64,000 nt of DNA, from NCBI GenBank assembly GCA_016650445.1, contig JAENVS010000035.1:1-64000 (forward strand), written 5' to 3'. How positions within the stretch are numbered: position 1 is the first letter of the stretch; every line of letters begins with the position of its first letter. Shown here in pieces: positions 7,013 to 17,582 of this stretch. The translations under genes and the position numbers were made by a program. This stretch comes from Frankiaceae bacterium. GTDB lineage: Bacteria > Actinomycetota > Actinomycetes > Mycobacteriales > SCTD01. Under the pieces are notes generated by a model. The model did not search any database and was not told where the DNA came from. It saw only the letters and a list, made by a program, of their open reading frames with translations.

Positions 7013-8368
7013 GTGGCTGACCTCTCGAACATCGTCAAGGCGTACGACGTCCGCGGCGTGGTCCCGGACGAGCTCAACGCGGATATCGCACGGGCACTGG
7101 GTGCGGCCTTCGCCCGCTTCACCGGTGCGGCGCAGATCGTCACCGCGCGCGACATGCGCGACTCCGGCATAGCACTGTCGGAGGCGTTCGCGGAGGGCGC
7201 AACCAGCCAGGGCGCCGACGTCGTCGACGCCGGGCTCGGGTCGACCGACCTGCTCTACTTCGCCGCCGGCAAGCTCGGTGTCCCCGGCGCGATGTTCACC
7301 GCCAGCCACAACCCGGCGAAGTACAACGGCATCAAGCTCTGCCTCGCCGGCGCCAAGCCCGTCGGGCAGGACACCGGTCTGGCGCAGCTGCGTGCCGACG
7401 CCGAGCGCTACCTCGACGAAGGGCTTCCGTCGTACGACGGCAAGCCGGGCTCCGTCACCAGCAACGAGATGCTGCGCGACTACGCGGCGTACATGAAGGA
7501 GCTCGTCCCTGACCTCGAGGGGATCCGCTCGCTCAAGGTCGTCGTCGACGCCGGCAACGGCATGGGCGGGCTCACCGTCCCGGTCACCTTCGAGGGGCTC
7601 CCGCTCGACACCACCGACCTGTACTTCGAATTGGACGGCTCCTTCCCGAACCACGAGGCCAACCCGATCGAGCCGGCCAACCTCGTCGACCTGCAGGCGA
7701 AGGTGCGCGAAGTCGGCGCCGACCTCGGGCTCGCCTTCGACGGCGATGCCGACCGCTGCTTCGTCGTCGACGAGCGCGGCGGGATCGTCTCGCCGTCGAC
7801 CCTGACCGCACTCATCGCGGTGCGTGAGCTGGCCCGGCAGCCCGGCTCCACGGTCATCCACAACCTCATCACCTCGCGCGCGGTGCCGGAGATCGTCGAG
7901 CAGCACGGCGGTACGCCGGTGCGCACCCGCGTCGGTCACTCGTTCATCAAGGCCGAGATGGCGCGGACCGGTGCGGTGTTCGGCGGCGAGCACTCAGGTC
8001 ACTTCTACTTCCGCGACTTCTGGAACGCCGACTCGGGCATGCTCGCCGCGCTGCACACGATCGCTGCGCTGGGCGGGCAGGACGGCACGCTGTCGGCGCT
8101 GCTGTCGACGTACAACCCGTACGTCTCGTCGGGTGAGATCAACTCGACAGTGGCCGACCAGGCCGGCACGGTCGCGCGCATCAAGCAGCAGTACGCCGAC
8201 CTCGACCAGGACGAGCTCGACGGGCTCACTGTTGCCAGCAGCGACGGTTGGTGGTTCAACGTGAGGGCGTCGAACACCGAGCCGCTGCTGCGACTCAACG
8301 TGGAGGGACCGGACGACGCGACGATGGCGAAGGTCCGCGACGAGGTCCTCGCGCTCATCCGCGGCTAG
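7013..8368 (+). CDS. manB: Phosphomannomutase/phosphoglucomutase
   Basis: The 451-residue enzyme interconverts hexose 6-phosphates and 1-phosphates, supplying mannose 1-phosphate for GDP-mannose. It has all four alpha-D-phosphohexomutase landmarks: the phosphoserine loop [11 protein letters not shown] (about residues 97-107), the metal loop FDGDADRC, the sugar-binding GGEHSGH and the C-terminal phosphate-binding [11 protein letters not shown]. The start is GTG 7013 with no ribosome site but a TAGGGT box 7 nt upstream. It corresponds to pmmA/manB (Rv3257c) in mycobacteria, and the isomerase two genes downstream supports a mannose-precursor unit. Confidence 0.95.
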   Translation: MADLSNIVKAYDVRGVVPDELNADIARALGAAFARFTGAAQIVTARDMRDSGIALSEAFAEGATSQGADVVDAGLGSTDLLYFAAGKLGVPGAMFTASHNPAKYNGIKLCLAGAKPVGQDTGLAQLRADAERYLDEGLPSYDGKPGSVTSNEMLRDYAAYMKELVPDLEGIRSLKVVVDAGNGMGGLTVPVTFEGLPLDTTDLYFELDGSFPNHEANPIEPANLVDLQAKVREVGADLGLAFDGDADRCFVVDERGGIVSPSTLTALIAVRELARQPGSTVIHNLITSRAVPEIVEQHGGTPVRTRVGHSFIKAEMARTGAVFGGEHSGHFYFRDFWNADSGMLAALHTIAALGGQDGTLSALLSTYNPYVSSGEINSTVADQAGTVARIKQQYADLDQDELDGLTVASSDGWWFNVRASNTEPLLRLNVEGPDDATMAKVRDEVLALIRG

Positions 8369-8394
8369 GCCGGTCCGCTACTAGGGTGAGTCGC

Positions 8395-8577
8395 ATGAAG
8401 CTGGACCCGGCCCTCCTCGACATCCTCGCGTGCCCCGCCTGCAAGGCGCCGCTGCGCGCTGACGACGCCGCCAACAACGGTGAAGGCGAGCTGGTCTGCA
8501 CCGGGTGCGGTCTCGCCTACCCGGTGCGCGACGACATCCCCGTGCTGCTCGTCGACGAGGCACGCAAGCCCTCGTGA
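8395..8577 (+). CDS. Trm112-family protein
   Basis: A 60-residue protein with [11 protein letters not shown] and [20 protein letters not shown], the two-CxxC zinc-binding body and the [11 protein letters not shown] signature of the Trm112/UPF0434 family. These small proteins bind zinc and in eukaryotes activate methyltransferases; bacterial roles are unclear. ATG 8395 has a TAGGGT box (8382-8387) 7 nt upstream and no ribosome site, so it may also be read from a leaderless mRNA. The stop overlaps the GTG of the isomerase gene by GTGA. Confidence 0.9.
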   Translation: MKLDPALLDILACPACKAPLRADDAANNGEGELVCTGCGLAYPVRDDIPVLLVDEARKPS

Positions 8578-9707
8578 CCGTCGACCTCGACGAGGTCACT
8601 GCTCTCGAAGCCGGTGACCCGGCCGGCATGCTGCCGGCGATCGCCTCCGGCGCCGCGCAGGTCCGCGAGTCCGCCGTCCTTGCCCGCGAGGCCGGTGTCG
8701 GCGCCTTGGCCGAGGACGGCCGGCCGCGGGCCGTCGTCGTCTGCGGCATGGGCGGGTCCGGCATCGCGGGCGACGTGCTCGCCGCCGTCGCCGGAAGCTC
8801 CTGCCCGGTGCCGGTCCTGACGCACCGTGGCTATGGGCTGCCGGCGTGGGTCGGCGCCGCAGACCTCGTCGTCGCGGTGTCGTGCTCGGGCTCGACCGAG
8901 GAGACGCTGTCAGCCACCGAGGAGGCGGTGCGGCGCGGCTGCCGGCTGCTCGCGGTCGGGGCCGCGGACTCGCCGCTCGAGGCGCTCGCCGCGCGCGGCC
9001 GCGGGCTGTTCGTGCCGGTCACGCAGGGACGCCAGCCACGCGCCACGGTCTGGGCGCTGTCGACCCCGCTCGTCGTGGCGGGTGACGCGATGGGGCTGCT
9101 CTCGGCCGGCCCCGACGTCGTCGAGGCAACGGCCGGGCAGCTCGAGCAGATCGCTCTGCGCTGCCGACCCGACGCCGACCACTTCGCGAATCCGGCCAAG
9201 CTGCTGGCCCTCGAGCTGAGCGGGTCGATCGCCGTCGTCTGGGGCACCTCACCGCTGGCGGGGGTGGCGGCGTACCGGCTGGCCTGTCAGCTGAACGAGA
9301 ACGCCAAGGCACCCGCGGTCTGGGGCGTTCTCCCGGAGGCCAACCACAACCAGGTCGTGGCGTTCGACGGACCGTTCGCCGGGTCGGCGAGCAGGTCGGT
9401 CGAGGACCTGTTCCGCGACCGGGTCGACGACGAGGCACCTGAGCTGACGCGGATGCGGCTGGTGCTGCTTCGCGACAACGAGGAGCACCCGCAGGTCGCC
9501 CGGCGCACGACGGTCTCGCAGGAGCTCGCTGAAGAACGCGGCATCGGGGTCTCGTCGCTCGTGGCGGAAGGCGCGTCAGCGTTCGCGCGCCTCGCGTCGC
9601 TCGTGGCGACAGCCGACTGGGCGAGCGCCTACCTCGCCCTGTTGGAGGGCCGCGACCCGACCCCCGTCGACGCCATCACCGCCCTGAAGGAGCGCATTCG
9701 CCCATGA
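8574..9707 (+). CDS. SIS-domain phosphoglucose/phosphomannose isomerase (TobH/Rv3256c type)
   Basis: The 377-residue protein belongs to the bifunctional phosphoglucose/phosphomannose isomerase family. The N-terminal SIS domain shows [18 protein letters not shown] and [17 protein letters not shown], the phosphosugar-binding loops. The C-terminal domain has the conserved [20 protein letters not shown] stretch with the probable catalytic Glu and His. It would supply mannose 6-phosphate to ManB. The start is GTG 8574, overlapping the Trm112 stop; longer upstream reading in this frame is unsupported. It overlaps the next gene by ATGA. In mycobacteria the equivalent gene (Rv3256c) is followed by manA, here replaced by a transporter gene. 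Confidence 0.88.
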   Translation: MTVDLDEVTALEAGDPAGMLPAIASGAAQVRESAVLAREAGVGALAEDGRPRAVVVCGMGGSGIAGDVLAAVAGSSCPVPVLTHRGYGLPAWVGAADLVVAVSCSGSTEETLSATEEAVRRGCRLLAVGAADSPLEALAARGRGLFVPVTQGRQPRATVWALSTPLVVAGDAMGLLSAGPDVVEATAGQLEQIALRCRPDADHFANPAKLLALELSGSIAVVWGTSPLAGVAAYRLACQLNENAKAPAVWGVLPEANHNQVVAFDGPFAGSASRSVEDLFRDRVDDEAPELTRMRLVLLRDNEEHPQVARRTTVSQELAEERGIGVSSLVAEGASAFARLASLVATADWASAYLALLEGRDPTPVDAITALKERIRP

Positions 9708-10624
9708 GCGCCAGTGGTGGCAGGAAGGCGATCGTCGCGGCGCTCGGAGCAAACCTTGCGATCGCGACCGCGAAGTTCGTCGGCTTCCTCGTGACCTCGT
9801 CGTCGTCGATGCTCGCGGAGTCGGTGCACTCGGTCGCCGACTCCGGCAACCAGGTGCTGCTGCTCGTGGGGCAGAAGCGCGGCGCACGAGAGGCCGACGA
9901 GCGGCATCCGTTCGGCTACGGCCGCGACCGCTACTTCTACTCGTTCGTCGTTGCGCTCGTGCTGTTCACGCTGGGTTCGCTGTTCGCTCTCTACGAGGGC
10001 TATCACAAGGTGCACGACCCGCACGAGCTGACGACGCCATGGGTCGCGATCGGCATTCTGCTGTTCGCGATCGCGGCAGAGACGTTCTCGTTCCGGACCG
10101 CGATCCGGGAGTCGCGACCGGGCAAGGGTGACGGCAGCTGGTACGCCTTCATCCGGCACAGCAAGTCACCCGAGCTCCCGGTCGTGCTGCTCGAAGACCT
10201 CGCCGCGCTGATCGGCCTCGTCCTCGCCCTGGGCGGCGTCGCGCTCTCGGTGGTCCTGGACGCCCCGATCTGGGACGGCATCGGCACCCTCGCGATCGGT
10301 GTGCTCCTCGCGGTCGTCGCCGTGGTGCTCGCGATCGAGATGAAGGGACTGCTCATCGGGGAGTCGGCCTCGCGGCAGTCCGTCGAGGCGATCCGGTCGG
10401 CGCTCGTCGACGGGTCGGCGGTCATCCGCGTCATCCACCTGCGCACCCTGCATCTCGGACCGGACGAGCTCCTGGTCGCGGCCAAGATCGCCGTCGCTCC
10501 GGGGCTCGCGCTGCCGGCGATCGCGCGGGCCATCGACGAGGCGGAGGAGCGGGTTCGGGCGGTTGAGCCCCTTGCGCGTGTGATGTACCTCGAACCTGAC
10601 CTCGATCGGGGTGGCACGCCCTAG
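9704..10624 (+). CDS. Cation diffusion facilitator (CDF) transporter
   Basis: A 306-residue membrane protein of the CDF family, which exports divalent metals such as Zn, Fe or Mn in exchange for protons. It has about six membrane helices. The family signature is visible in SSSSMLAESVHSVADSGNQ (helix 2; H and D residues at the metal site) and RHPFGYGRDRYFYSF. A C-terminal cytoplasmic domain (about residues 210-300) ends in VMYLEPD. Helix 5 has ELPVVLLEDLAALIG, where Glu-Asp stands in place of the usual His-Asp of zinc exporters, so the metal may not be zinc. ATG 9704 overlaps the isomerase gene by 4 bp and is preceded by AAGGAG. Confidence 0.88.
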   Translation: MSASGGRKAIVAALGANLAIATAKFVGFLVTSSSSMLAESVHSVADSGNQVLLLVGQKRGAREADERHPFGYGRDRYFYSFVVALVLFTLGSLFALYEGYHKVHDPHELTTPWVAIGILLFAIAAETFSFRTAIRESRPGKGDGSWYAFIRHSKSPELPVVLLEDLAALIGLVLALGGVALSVVLDAPIWDGIGTLAIGVLLAVVAVVLAIEMKGLLIGESASRQSVEAIRSALVDGSAVIRVIHLRTLHLGPDELLVAAKIAVAPGLALPAIARAIDEAEERVRAVEPLARVMYLEPDLDRGGTP

Positions 10625-10677
10625 CGCGGGTAGATCAGAGCCGAGGAGCACCGCAACCGTCGGTGCCGCCGCTCGTT

Positions 10678-10716
10678 GTGCACGTCGAACCCGTGCACGT
10701 GGGGGCGGAACGCCCC
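10678..10716. repeat. Two small inverted repeats between the CDF and UPF0104 genes
   Basis: GTGCACG (10678-10684) pairs with CGTGCAC (10692-10698) around a 7-bp spacer. Directly after it GGGGCG (10702-10707) pairs with CGCCCC (10711-10716) with a 3-nt loop. They lie 55-90 nt after the CDF stop. Either could be a terminator or an operator; there is no T-run. Confidence 0.4.
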
Positions 10717-10781
10717 AACTCGTCCGACGACTTTGCCCGCAGGGCTTTGGCCGTGCCCTCGACCAGCCGAATTGGAGAGAT

Positions 10782-11660
10782 GTGACCTCCCGACTCCGAC
10801 GACTGACGCACCTGCGGTCGGTCCGGGTTCTCACCCTCGTCGTCGCCCTGTCCGTGGCCGCGTTCAACGCCGAGCGACTGCCGTCGCTGTCGCTGCTCCC
10901 GATCGCGGTCGGCATGTTGCCCTGGATCGTCGGCAAGTACGTGCTCTGCCCGCTGCGCTGGCACGCGATCTCCGCGAGCGGCCAGACCCGCCGCTGGCAC
11001 CTTCGGGTGTACGCCGAGAGCGAGCTGATCGGGATGCTCAGCCCGGCGCACGCCGGCGCCGACCTGTGGCGGGCCCACAAGCTGCATGCCACCGCCGGCA
11101 TGGACCGCCCCTCGTCGTTCGCCGAGGTCGCTCTCGACCGCCTCATCGGCGCCGTCGCGCTCGCCACGTTCGTGCTGATCGCCGGTGCCACGTTGCCGCC
11201 GCAGGTCCTGCTCGCCGCGGTCGGCATCGCGTCCCTGGTGCTCACCGTCGCGCTCGTCGTGCGTCGCAAGCGGCCCGGCCTGCTTGCGGGCCGGCCGCGC
11301 CCGCCGATGCGCGCCCTGGTCCACGGCTTCGTGCTGTCGCTCGGCTACCAGATGACGGTGATGTGCCTGCTGCTCGGTGGCCTCGCGGCGACCGGGAACA
11401 GCCTCTCGCCGCTCGCGCTGCTCGGCGTCTTCGGCGCAAGCCAGGTCGCCGGGATCATCCCTGGTATCCACGGCGCAGGTCCCCGCGAAGGCGCCCTCGT
11501 CGCCGGGCTCGTCGCTCTCGGTGTCCCCTTCCGCGCCGCCCTCGGCGCGGTGTCGATCACCGCGGTCGTGGCCTGGCTGCCGGCCCTGCTCATCGGCGGC
11601 GTGTGCCTGCTCGTGGGCCGGCACGCCCGTCACCACGCACCGGCTCCCATCACAGGCTGA
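10782..11660 (+). CDS. UPF0104 / lysylphosphatidylglycerol synthase-like membrane protein
   Basis: About 292 residues with seven to eight predicted membrane helices. It resembles the transmembrane part of lysylphosphatidylglycerol synthase (UPF0104 family): LRWHAISASGQ, the SELIGMLSPAHAGADLWRA segment, EVALDRLIGAV, and near the end GIIPGIHGAGPREGALVAGL. There is no soluble aminoacyltransferase domain, so it is probably a flippase-like or glycolipid-transfer membrane protein. GTG 10782 was chosen because GGAGAG (10774-10779) precedes it; an in-frame ATG 171 nt upstream would add a low-complexity arginine-rich tail. Confidence 0.8.
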   Translation: MTSRLRRLTHLRSVRVLTLVVALSVAAFNAERLPSLSLLPIAVGMLPWIVGKYVLCPLRWHAISASGQTRRWHLRVYAESELIGMLSPAHAGADLWRAHKLHATAGMDRPSSFAEVALDRLIGAVALATFVLIAGATLPPQVLLAAVGIASLVLTVALVVRRKRPGLLAGRPRPPMRALVHGFVLSLGYQMTVMCLLLGGLAATGNSLSPLALLGVFGASQVAGIIPGIHGAGPREGALVAGLVALGVPFRAALGAVSITAVVAWLPALLIGGVCLLVGRHARHHAPAPITG

Positions 11661-11667
11661 GCCCCGG

Positions 11668-11685
11668 ATGGGTCGATCGACCCAT
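11668..11685. terminator. 18-bp perfect palindrome plus T-run, terminator or operator
   Basis: ATGGGTCGATCGACCCAT is fully self-complementary and is followed by TTT. It starts 8 nt after the stop of the UPF0104 gene. As a hairpin it gives a 7-bp stem with a GATC loop. It also touches the -35 region of the next gene, so an operator role is possible. Confidence 0.5.
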
Positions 11686-11713
11686 TTTCAGATCGACCTG
11701 AGTCGCGCACTAT
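11685..11713 (+). promoter_or_regulatory. Candidate promoter of the PAP2 gene
   Basis: TTTTCA (11685-11690), a 17-bp spacer and CACTAT (11708-11713) form a moderate match to a housekeeping promoter 29 bp before the chosen start. The palindrome at 11668-11685 abuts it. Confidence 0.35.
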
Positions 11714-11741
11714 GGAGGTGCGCCGGACTCAGGGGGGTCTG

Positions 11742-12488
11742 ATGACGCAGCTCTATGACGCGATCGTCGTCACCGGACCGAGAGTCCCGGCCGCCCCATC
11801 CCGGCACGCCCTGCGCGCCGCCGCGGCCCAGGTCGGCGCGCTGGCCGTGGCGTTCGTGGCGTACTTCGGCGCGCGCGGCCTCACAGAGGCTGACCCCTCC
11901 AAGGCCATCGAGCACGCGCAGGCCGTCGTCGACTTCGAGCAGCGGCTCGGACTGCACGGCGAGGCGGCCCTCCAGCAGCTGGTGCTGGGCCACGCCAACG
12001 TCATCGATGTCCTGAACTGGATCTACATCTGGGGGCACTGGCCGGTCATCATCGGAGTGCTGATCTGGCTGCTGAACAACCACCCGCAGCCCTACCGGCT
12101 GCTGCGGAACGCGTTGTTCGTCTCCGGCGCGATCGGCATCGTCATCTTCGTGCTCTACCCGGTTGCCCCGCCGCGCCTCGCAGGTCTCGGGTTGGTGGAC
12201 ACGATCACGTCGCAGTCGCATGCGTACCGCGTGCTGCAACCGCCGGCCTTCGTGAACCAGTACGCCGCCATCCCGAGCCTGCACGTCGGATGGGACCTGC
12301 TCGTCGGCATCTTCATCTTCCGCTACGCCCGCCGCTGGGTGCTGCGGCTGCTGGGTGCCCTGACCCCGCTAGCCATGACCGCGTCGGTGGTCCTGACCGC
12401 GAACCACTTCGTCATCGACGCGGTTCTCGGCGCCCTCGTCGCGATGATCGGGCTCTCTGTCGCGGTGGTCACGAGCCGACACCGATGA
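11742..12488 (+). CDS. PAP2-superfamily membrane phosphatase/phosphotransferase
   Basis: About 248 residues with six hydrophobic helices. It carries the C-terminal PAP2 motifs: AAIPSLHVGWDLL (the PSxH block) and LTANHFVIDAVLGAL (the HxxxD block). The lysine/arginine motif of classic lipid phosphatases is not obvious, which fits the inositol-phosphorylceramide-synthase-like branch (PAP2_3). The likely substrate is a polyprenyl or glycerolipid phosphate. ATG 11742 has a G-rich ribosome site (GGGGGG); an in-frame ATG at 11712 is possible. The stop overlaps the next start by ATGA, so it is coupled to the phosphodiesterase gene. Confidence 0.82.
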   Translation: MTQLYDAIVVTGPRVPAAPSRHALRAAAAQVGALAVAFVAYFGARGLTEADPSKAIEHAQAVVDFEQRLGLHGEAALQQLVLGHANVIDVLNWIYIWGHWPVIIGVLIWLLNNHPQPYRLLRNALFVSGAIGIVIFVLYPVAPPRLAGLGLVDTITSQSHAYRVLQPPAFVNQYAAIPSLHVGWDLLVGIFIFRYARRWVLRLLGALTPLAMTASVVLTANHFVIDAVLGALVAMIGLSVAVVTSRHR

Positions 12489-13123
12489 CCTCTCGGGTCC
12501 TTCACGTCGCGCACCGCGCCGGCAACGACCTGCAGCGGCTCGCCCTCGCCACCGGCTCGGATCTCGTCGAGGCGGACGTGCACCTGTTCCGGGGCCGGCT
12601 GGAGATCCGGCACACCAAGACCATGGGCCCCCTGCCGTGGATGTGGGACCGCTGGTACGTCGTGCCGGCGGGGGCTCCTCGCCTGTCCCTGTCGGAACTG
12701 GTGGCGGCGCTTCCGGACGGGCCCCGGCTCATGCTCGACCTGAAGGGCTGGCATCCGTGGCTGGGGCGGCGGGTGGCCGCGGCGATGGCGGTGCTCGCAC
12801 CAGGAGTGCCCTACGTCGTGTGCAGCCGCCACTGGCGGATGCTCGATGCGTTCGACGGCCTGCCGCATGTCGACGTCGTGCACTCGGTCCGCTCCCGCAG
12901 CGAGCTGGCGCGACTCGAGCGGAGACTCGCCGGGCGTCGCTCGTGGGGTGTGGCCGTGCATCGCGAGCTGCTGGCGCGCATGGACGTCCCGCACCTGCTG
13001 CGGACCGTCGACGTGCTCCTGACCTGGCCGGTGAACACGCCGCAGGTGCTGCAGACCGTCATCGGCCACGGCGCCAACGCCGTGATCAGCGACGACCTCG
13101 AGCCGAGCGCCCTCAGTCGTTAG
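12485..13123 (+). CDS. Small glycerophosphodiester phosphodiesterase-like protein
   Basis: The product is 212 residues, shorter than typical GDPD enzymes (about 250-350). It begins with VLHVAHRAGNDLQRL and SDLVEADVHLFRGRLEIRH, matching the HRG...E.D...D..H active-site pattern with His10-Arg11 and the Glu-x-Asp pair. The central part has LMLDLKGWHP, equivalent to the usual E-x-K region with Asp for Glu. The end VISDDLEP is typical of the family. It probably cleaves glycerophosphodiesters or a related head group. ATG 12485 overlaps the PAP2 stop, pointing to joint use in lipid turnover. Confidence 0.78.
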   Translation: MTSRVLHVAHRAGNDLQRLALATGSDLVEADVHLFRGRLEIRHTKTMGPLPWMWDRWYVVPAGAPRLSLSELVAALPDGPRLMLDLKGWHPWLGRRVAAAMAVLAPGVPYVVCSRHWRMLDAFDGLPHVDVVHSVRSRSELARLERRLAGRRSWGVAVHRELLARMDVPHLLRTVDVLLTWPVNTPQVLQTVIGHGANAVISDDLEPSALSR

Positions 13124-13157
13124 CACCGATCGCGCTGCTGGTACGCAAGGATCAGCC

Positions 13158-14420
<1,263 letters not shown>

Positions 14421-14430
14421 CACGGCCGTG
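14421..14430. terminator. 10-bp palindrome just after the AHCY-like gene
   Basis: CACGGCCGTG directly follows the TGA at 14418-14420. It is short and has no T-run. It may be a weak terminator or part of the control of the following regulator gene. Confidence 0.3.
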
Positions 14431-14448
14431 TGAGACTTACGCCAGCAC

Positions 14449-14478
14449 TCGACAAGCCTGACACGATCCTGGTAATGT
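14449..14478 (+). promoter_or_regulatory. Candidate leaderless promoter of the MerR-ahcY unit
   Basis: TCGACA (14449-14454), an 18-bp spacer and TAATGT (14473-14478) lie so that transcription would start at or next to ATG 14487. No ribosome site precedes that ATG. GACAA (14451-14455) and TTGTC (14478-14482) form a loose dyad around it. Confidence 0.5.
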
Positions 14479-14486
14479 TGTCCGCG

Positions 14487-14881
14487 ATGGCGACCCTGAC
14501 GATCCACGAGGCCGCGCAGACCACCGGGTGGTCCGCGCGCATGCTGCGCTACATCGAGCAGCTCGGTCTCGTCGAGTCCCCCCGCTCCGCCTCGGGCTAC
14601 CGGCTCTACGGACCGGCCCAGCTGCAACGGCTGCGCACGCTGCGGGAGCTGCTCGACGCCCACGACCTCGAGCTCGGCGACGTCGGCTTCGCGCTGCGGC
14701 TGCGCAAGGAGCCGGCTCTCGCGGCGGCTCTCGACGAGTGGTTCGAGGCCGTGCCCAACCGGGCCGCCTCCGGCGCCCCCGCCGAGGTCCCCGACGCCGA
14801 CTGGCTCGCCTTCGAGCTCGACAAGCACCAGTCACTCCTGACCCCTGTCCCCACCGCCCCGACCACGAGGAGCACGGCCTG

Positions 14882-14882
<1 letters not shown>
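14487..14882 (+). CDS. MerR-family transcriptional regulator upstream of ahcY
   Basis: About 131 residues. The N-terminal winged-helix domain is clear: [20 protein letters not shown], then the wing [18 protein letters not shown] short helical segment follows ([19 protein letters not shown]); no metal-binding cysteines and no large effector domain are present. ATG 14487 is preferred over an in-frame ATG at 14430 because homology begins just after it and the promoter places the transcript start there. The stop shares one base with the ahcY start (TGATG), so it is co-expressed with ahcY and may control it or the AHCY-like neighbour. The effector is unknown. Confidence 0.85.
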
Positions 14883-16345
<1,463 letters not shown>

Positions 16346-16379
16346 GCACAACTGCCGTAGATCAGCAGGGCGGCAGGAC

Positions 16380-16419
16380 CGCGGCGCATGACGTCGAACT
16401 CTCGATGTCATGCGCCGCG
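16380..16419. terminator. 13-bp inverted repeat spanning the next start codon
   Basis: CGCGGCGCATGAC (16380-16392) is the exact reverse complement of GTCATGCGCCGCG (16407-16419), with a 14-nt loop. It lies 35 nt after the ahcY stop, and its right arm contains ATG 16410 of the esterase gene. It could terminate ahcY mRNA or hide the esterase start; there is no T-run. Confidence 0.5.
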
Positions 16420-17465
16420 TCGTCTTTGCCGCCGTCCTGGCCCTGCTCGGCCTGCTCGCGGTGCCATCCAACGCCGCACCGGCTGACAAGGGATACGGCG
16501 CCGGCACGCTGACGCACGGCGTCTACCCGAAGGCCGGTGCCCCCGGCGCTCGCGCGTACGCGCTCTACACGCCCAAGCACCTGCCGAAGAACCCGCCGCT
16601 GTTCGTCTACCTGCACGGGTGCAACCAGACCGCCGACGACGTCGCGGTCGGGGAGCGGCTCGGCCTGCTGGCCGACAAGAAGGGCTTCGTCGTCCTGTAC
16701 CCGGAGCAGCTTGTCGCCGCGACCGGCAGCTACCCGGTCAGCGACGGCAACGGCTCGCACTGCTGGAACTGGTTCCTGCCCGACCACCAGGCCCGAGACA
16801 CGGGCGAGCCGGCCACGATCGCGGGGATGACCCGCGCGGTCATGCGGCAGAAGGGCGTCGACCCGAAGCGGGTCTGGCTCGCCGGCGCTTCCGCGGGCGG
16901 CGACATGACGACCATCCTCGGCGCGACCTACCCCGACCTGTACGCCGCGATCGCCCCGCTCGCCGGCTGCGCCTACCGCAGCTGCAGCGATCTCGATGGC
17001 ACCGCGGCGTTGGAAGCGATGGGGCCGCGCAAGCGCGTCGTACCGACCTTCGTCGTCAACGCGAGCACCGACATGGTCAACAACGTCGCGATGGGCCAGA
17101 CCGCCGTGCAGGGCTGGGTCGCCACGAACGACCTGGCCGACAACGGCGCGGCCGACGGCAGCATCCCGGCGCAGCCGTCGTCCATGACCCAGGTCGCCGC
17201 CGTCCAGGGCACGCCACCGGGCGACCCGTGCATCGGCAACAGCCGACTGCCTTGTGCGGGTGGCGTGCTCGGGCTGAAGTCCTACCCCTACACGCAGATG
17301 CGGTACGACGACGCTCGTGGCCGCACGGCCGTCCTGGTGTGGCTCATCCACGGCGCCAACCACGCCTTCACCGGTGGCGACGCGCGCGGCACGTTCGTCG
17401 ACCCGGTTGGCCCGGACCTGGGGGCGGCCATGTATGCCTTCTTCACCGCGCACCCGATGCCCTGA
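16410..17465 (+). CDS. Secreted PHB-depolymerase-family esterase
   Basis: A 351-residue alpha/beta hydrolase of the Esterase_phd / LpqC-like group. Residues 1-22 are a signal peptide (MRRVVFAAVLALLGLLAVPS, then NAAP). The oxyanion loop is YLHGCNQT (HG at 69-70), the nucleophile is Ser161 in GASAGGD, and the C-terminal HGANHAF supplies the His. A Cys pair near CIGNSRLPC suggests a disulfide outside the cell. Relatives cut polyhydroxyalkanoate oligomers, feruloyl or acetyl esters; the substrate here is not known. The start codon lies inside the 13-bp inverted repeat. It is the first gene of the apparent accessory insert. Confidence 0.85.
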   Translation: MRRVVFAAVLALLGLLAVPSNAAPADKGYGAGTLTHGVYPKAGAPGARAYALYTPKHLPKNPPLFVYLHGCNQTADDVAVGERLGLLADKKGFVVLYPEQLVAATGSYPVSDGNGSHCWNWFLPDHQARDTGEPATIAGMTRAVMRQKGVDPKRVWLAGASAGGDMTTILGATYPDLYAAIAPLAGCAYRSCSDLDGTAALEAMGPRKRVVPTFVVNASTDMVNNVAMGQTAVQGWVATNDLADNGAADGSIPAQPSSMTQVAAVQGTPPGDPCIGNSRLPCAGGVLGLKSYPYTQMRYDDARGRTAVLVWLIHGANHAFTGGDARGTFVDPVGPDLGAAMYAFFTAHPMP

Positions 17466-17513
17466 CTTGTAGATCTCACAAGAACGGGTAGCCAACTCAC
17501 CCCTTGGCACGGT

Positions 17514-17530
17514 AGGAACGTGGTGTTCCT
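17514..17530. repeat. Small hairpin upstream of the ABC binding-protein gene
   Basis: AGGAAC (17514-17519) pairs with GTTCCT (17525-17530) around 5 nt, 53 bp upstream of ATG 17583. It may be an operator or leader hairpin; the evidence is weak. Confidence 0.25.
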
Positions 17531-17582
17531 GTGTCGAAACTCACAGGTGACCCACTTCGACCTCCCCTGGGGGAAACGACCC

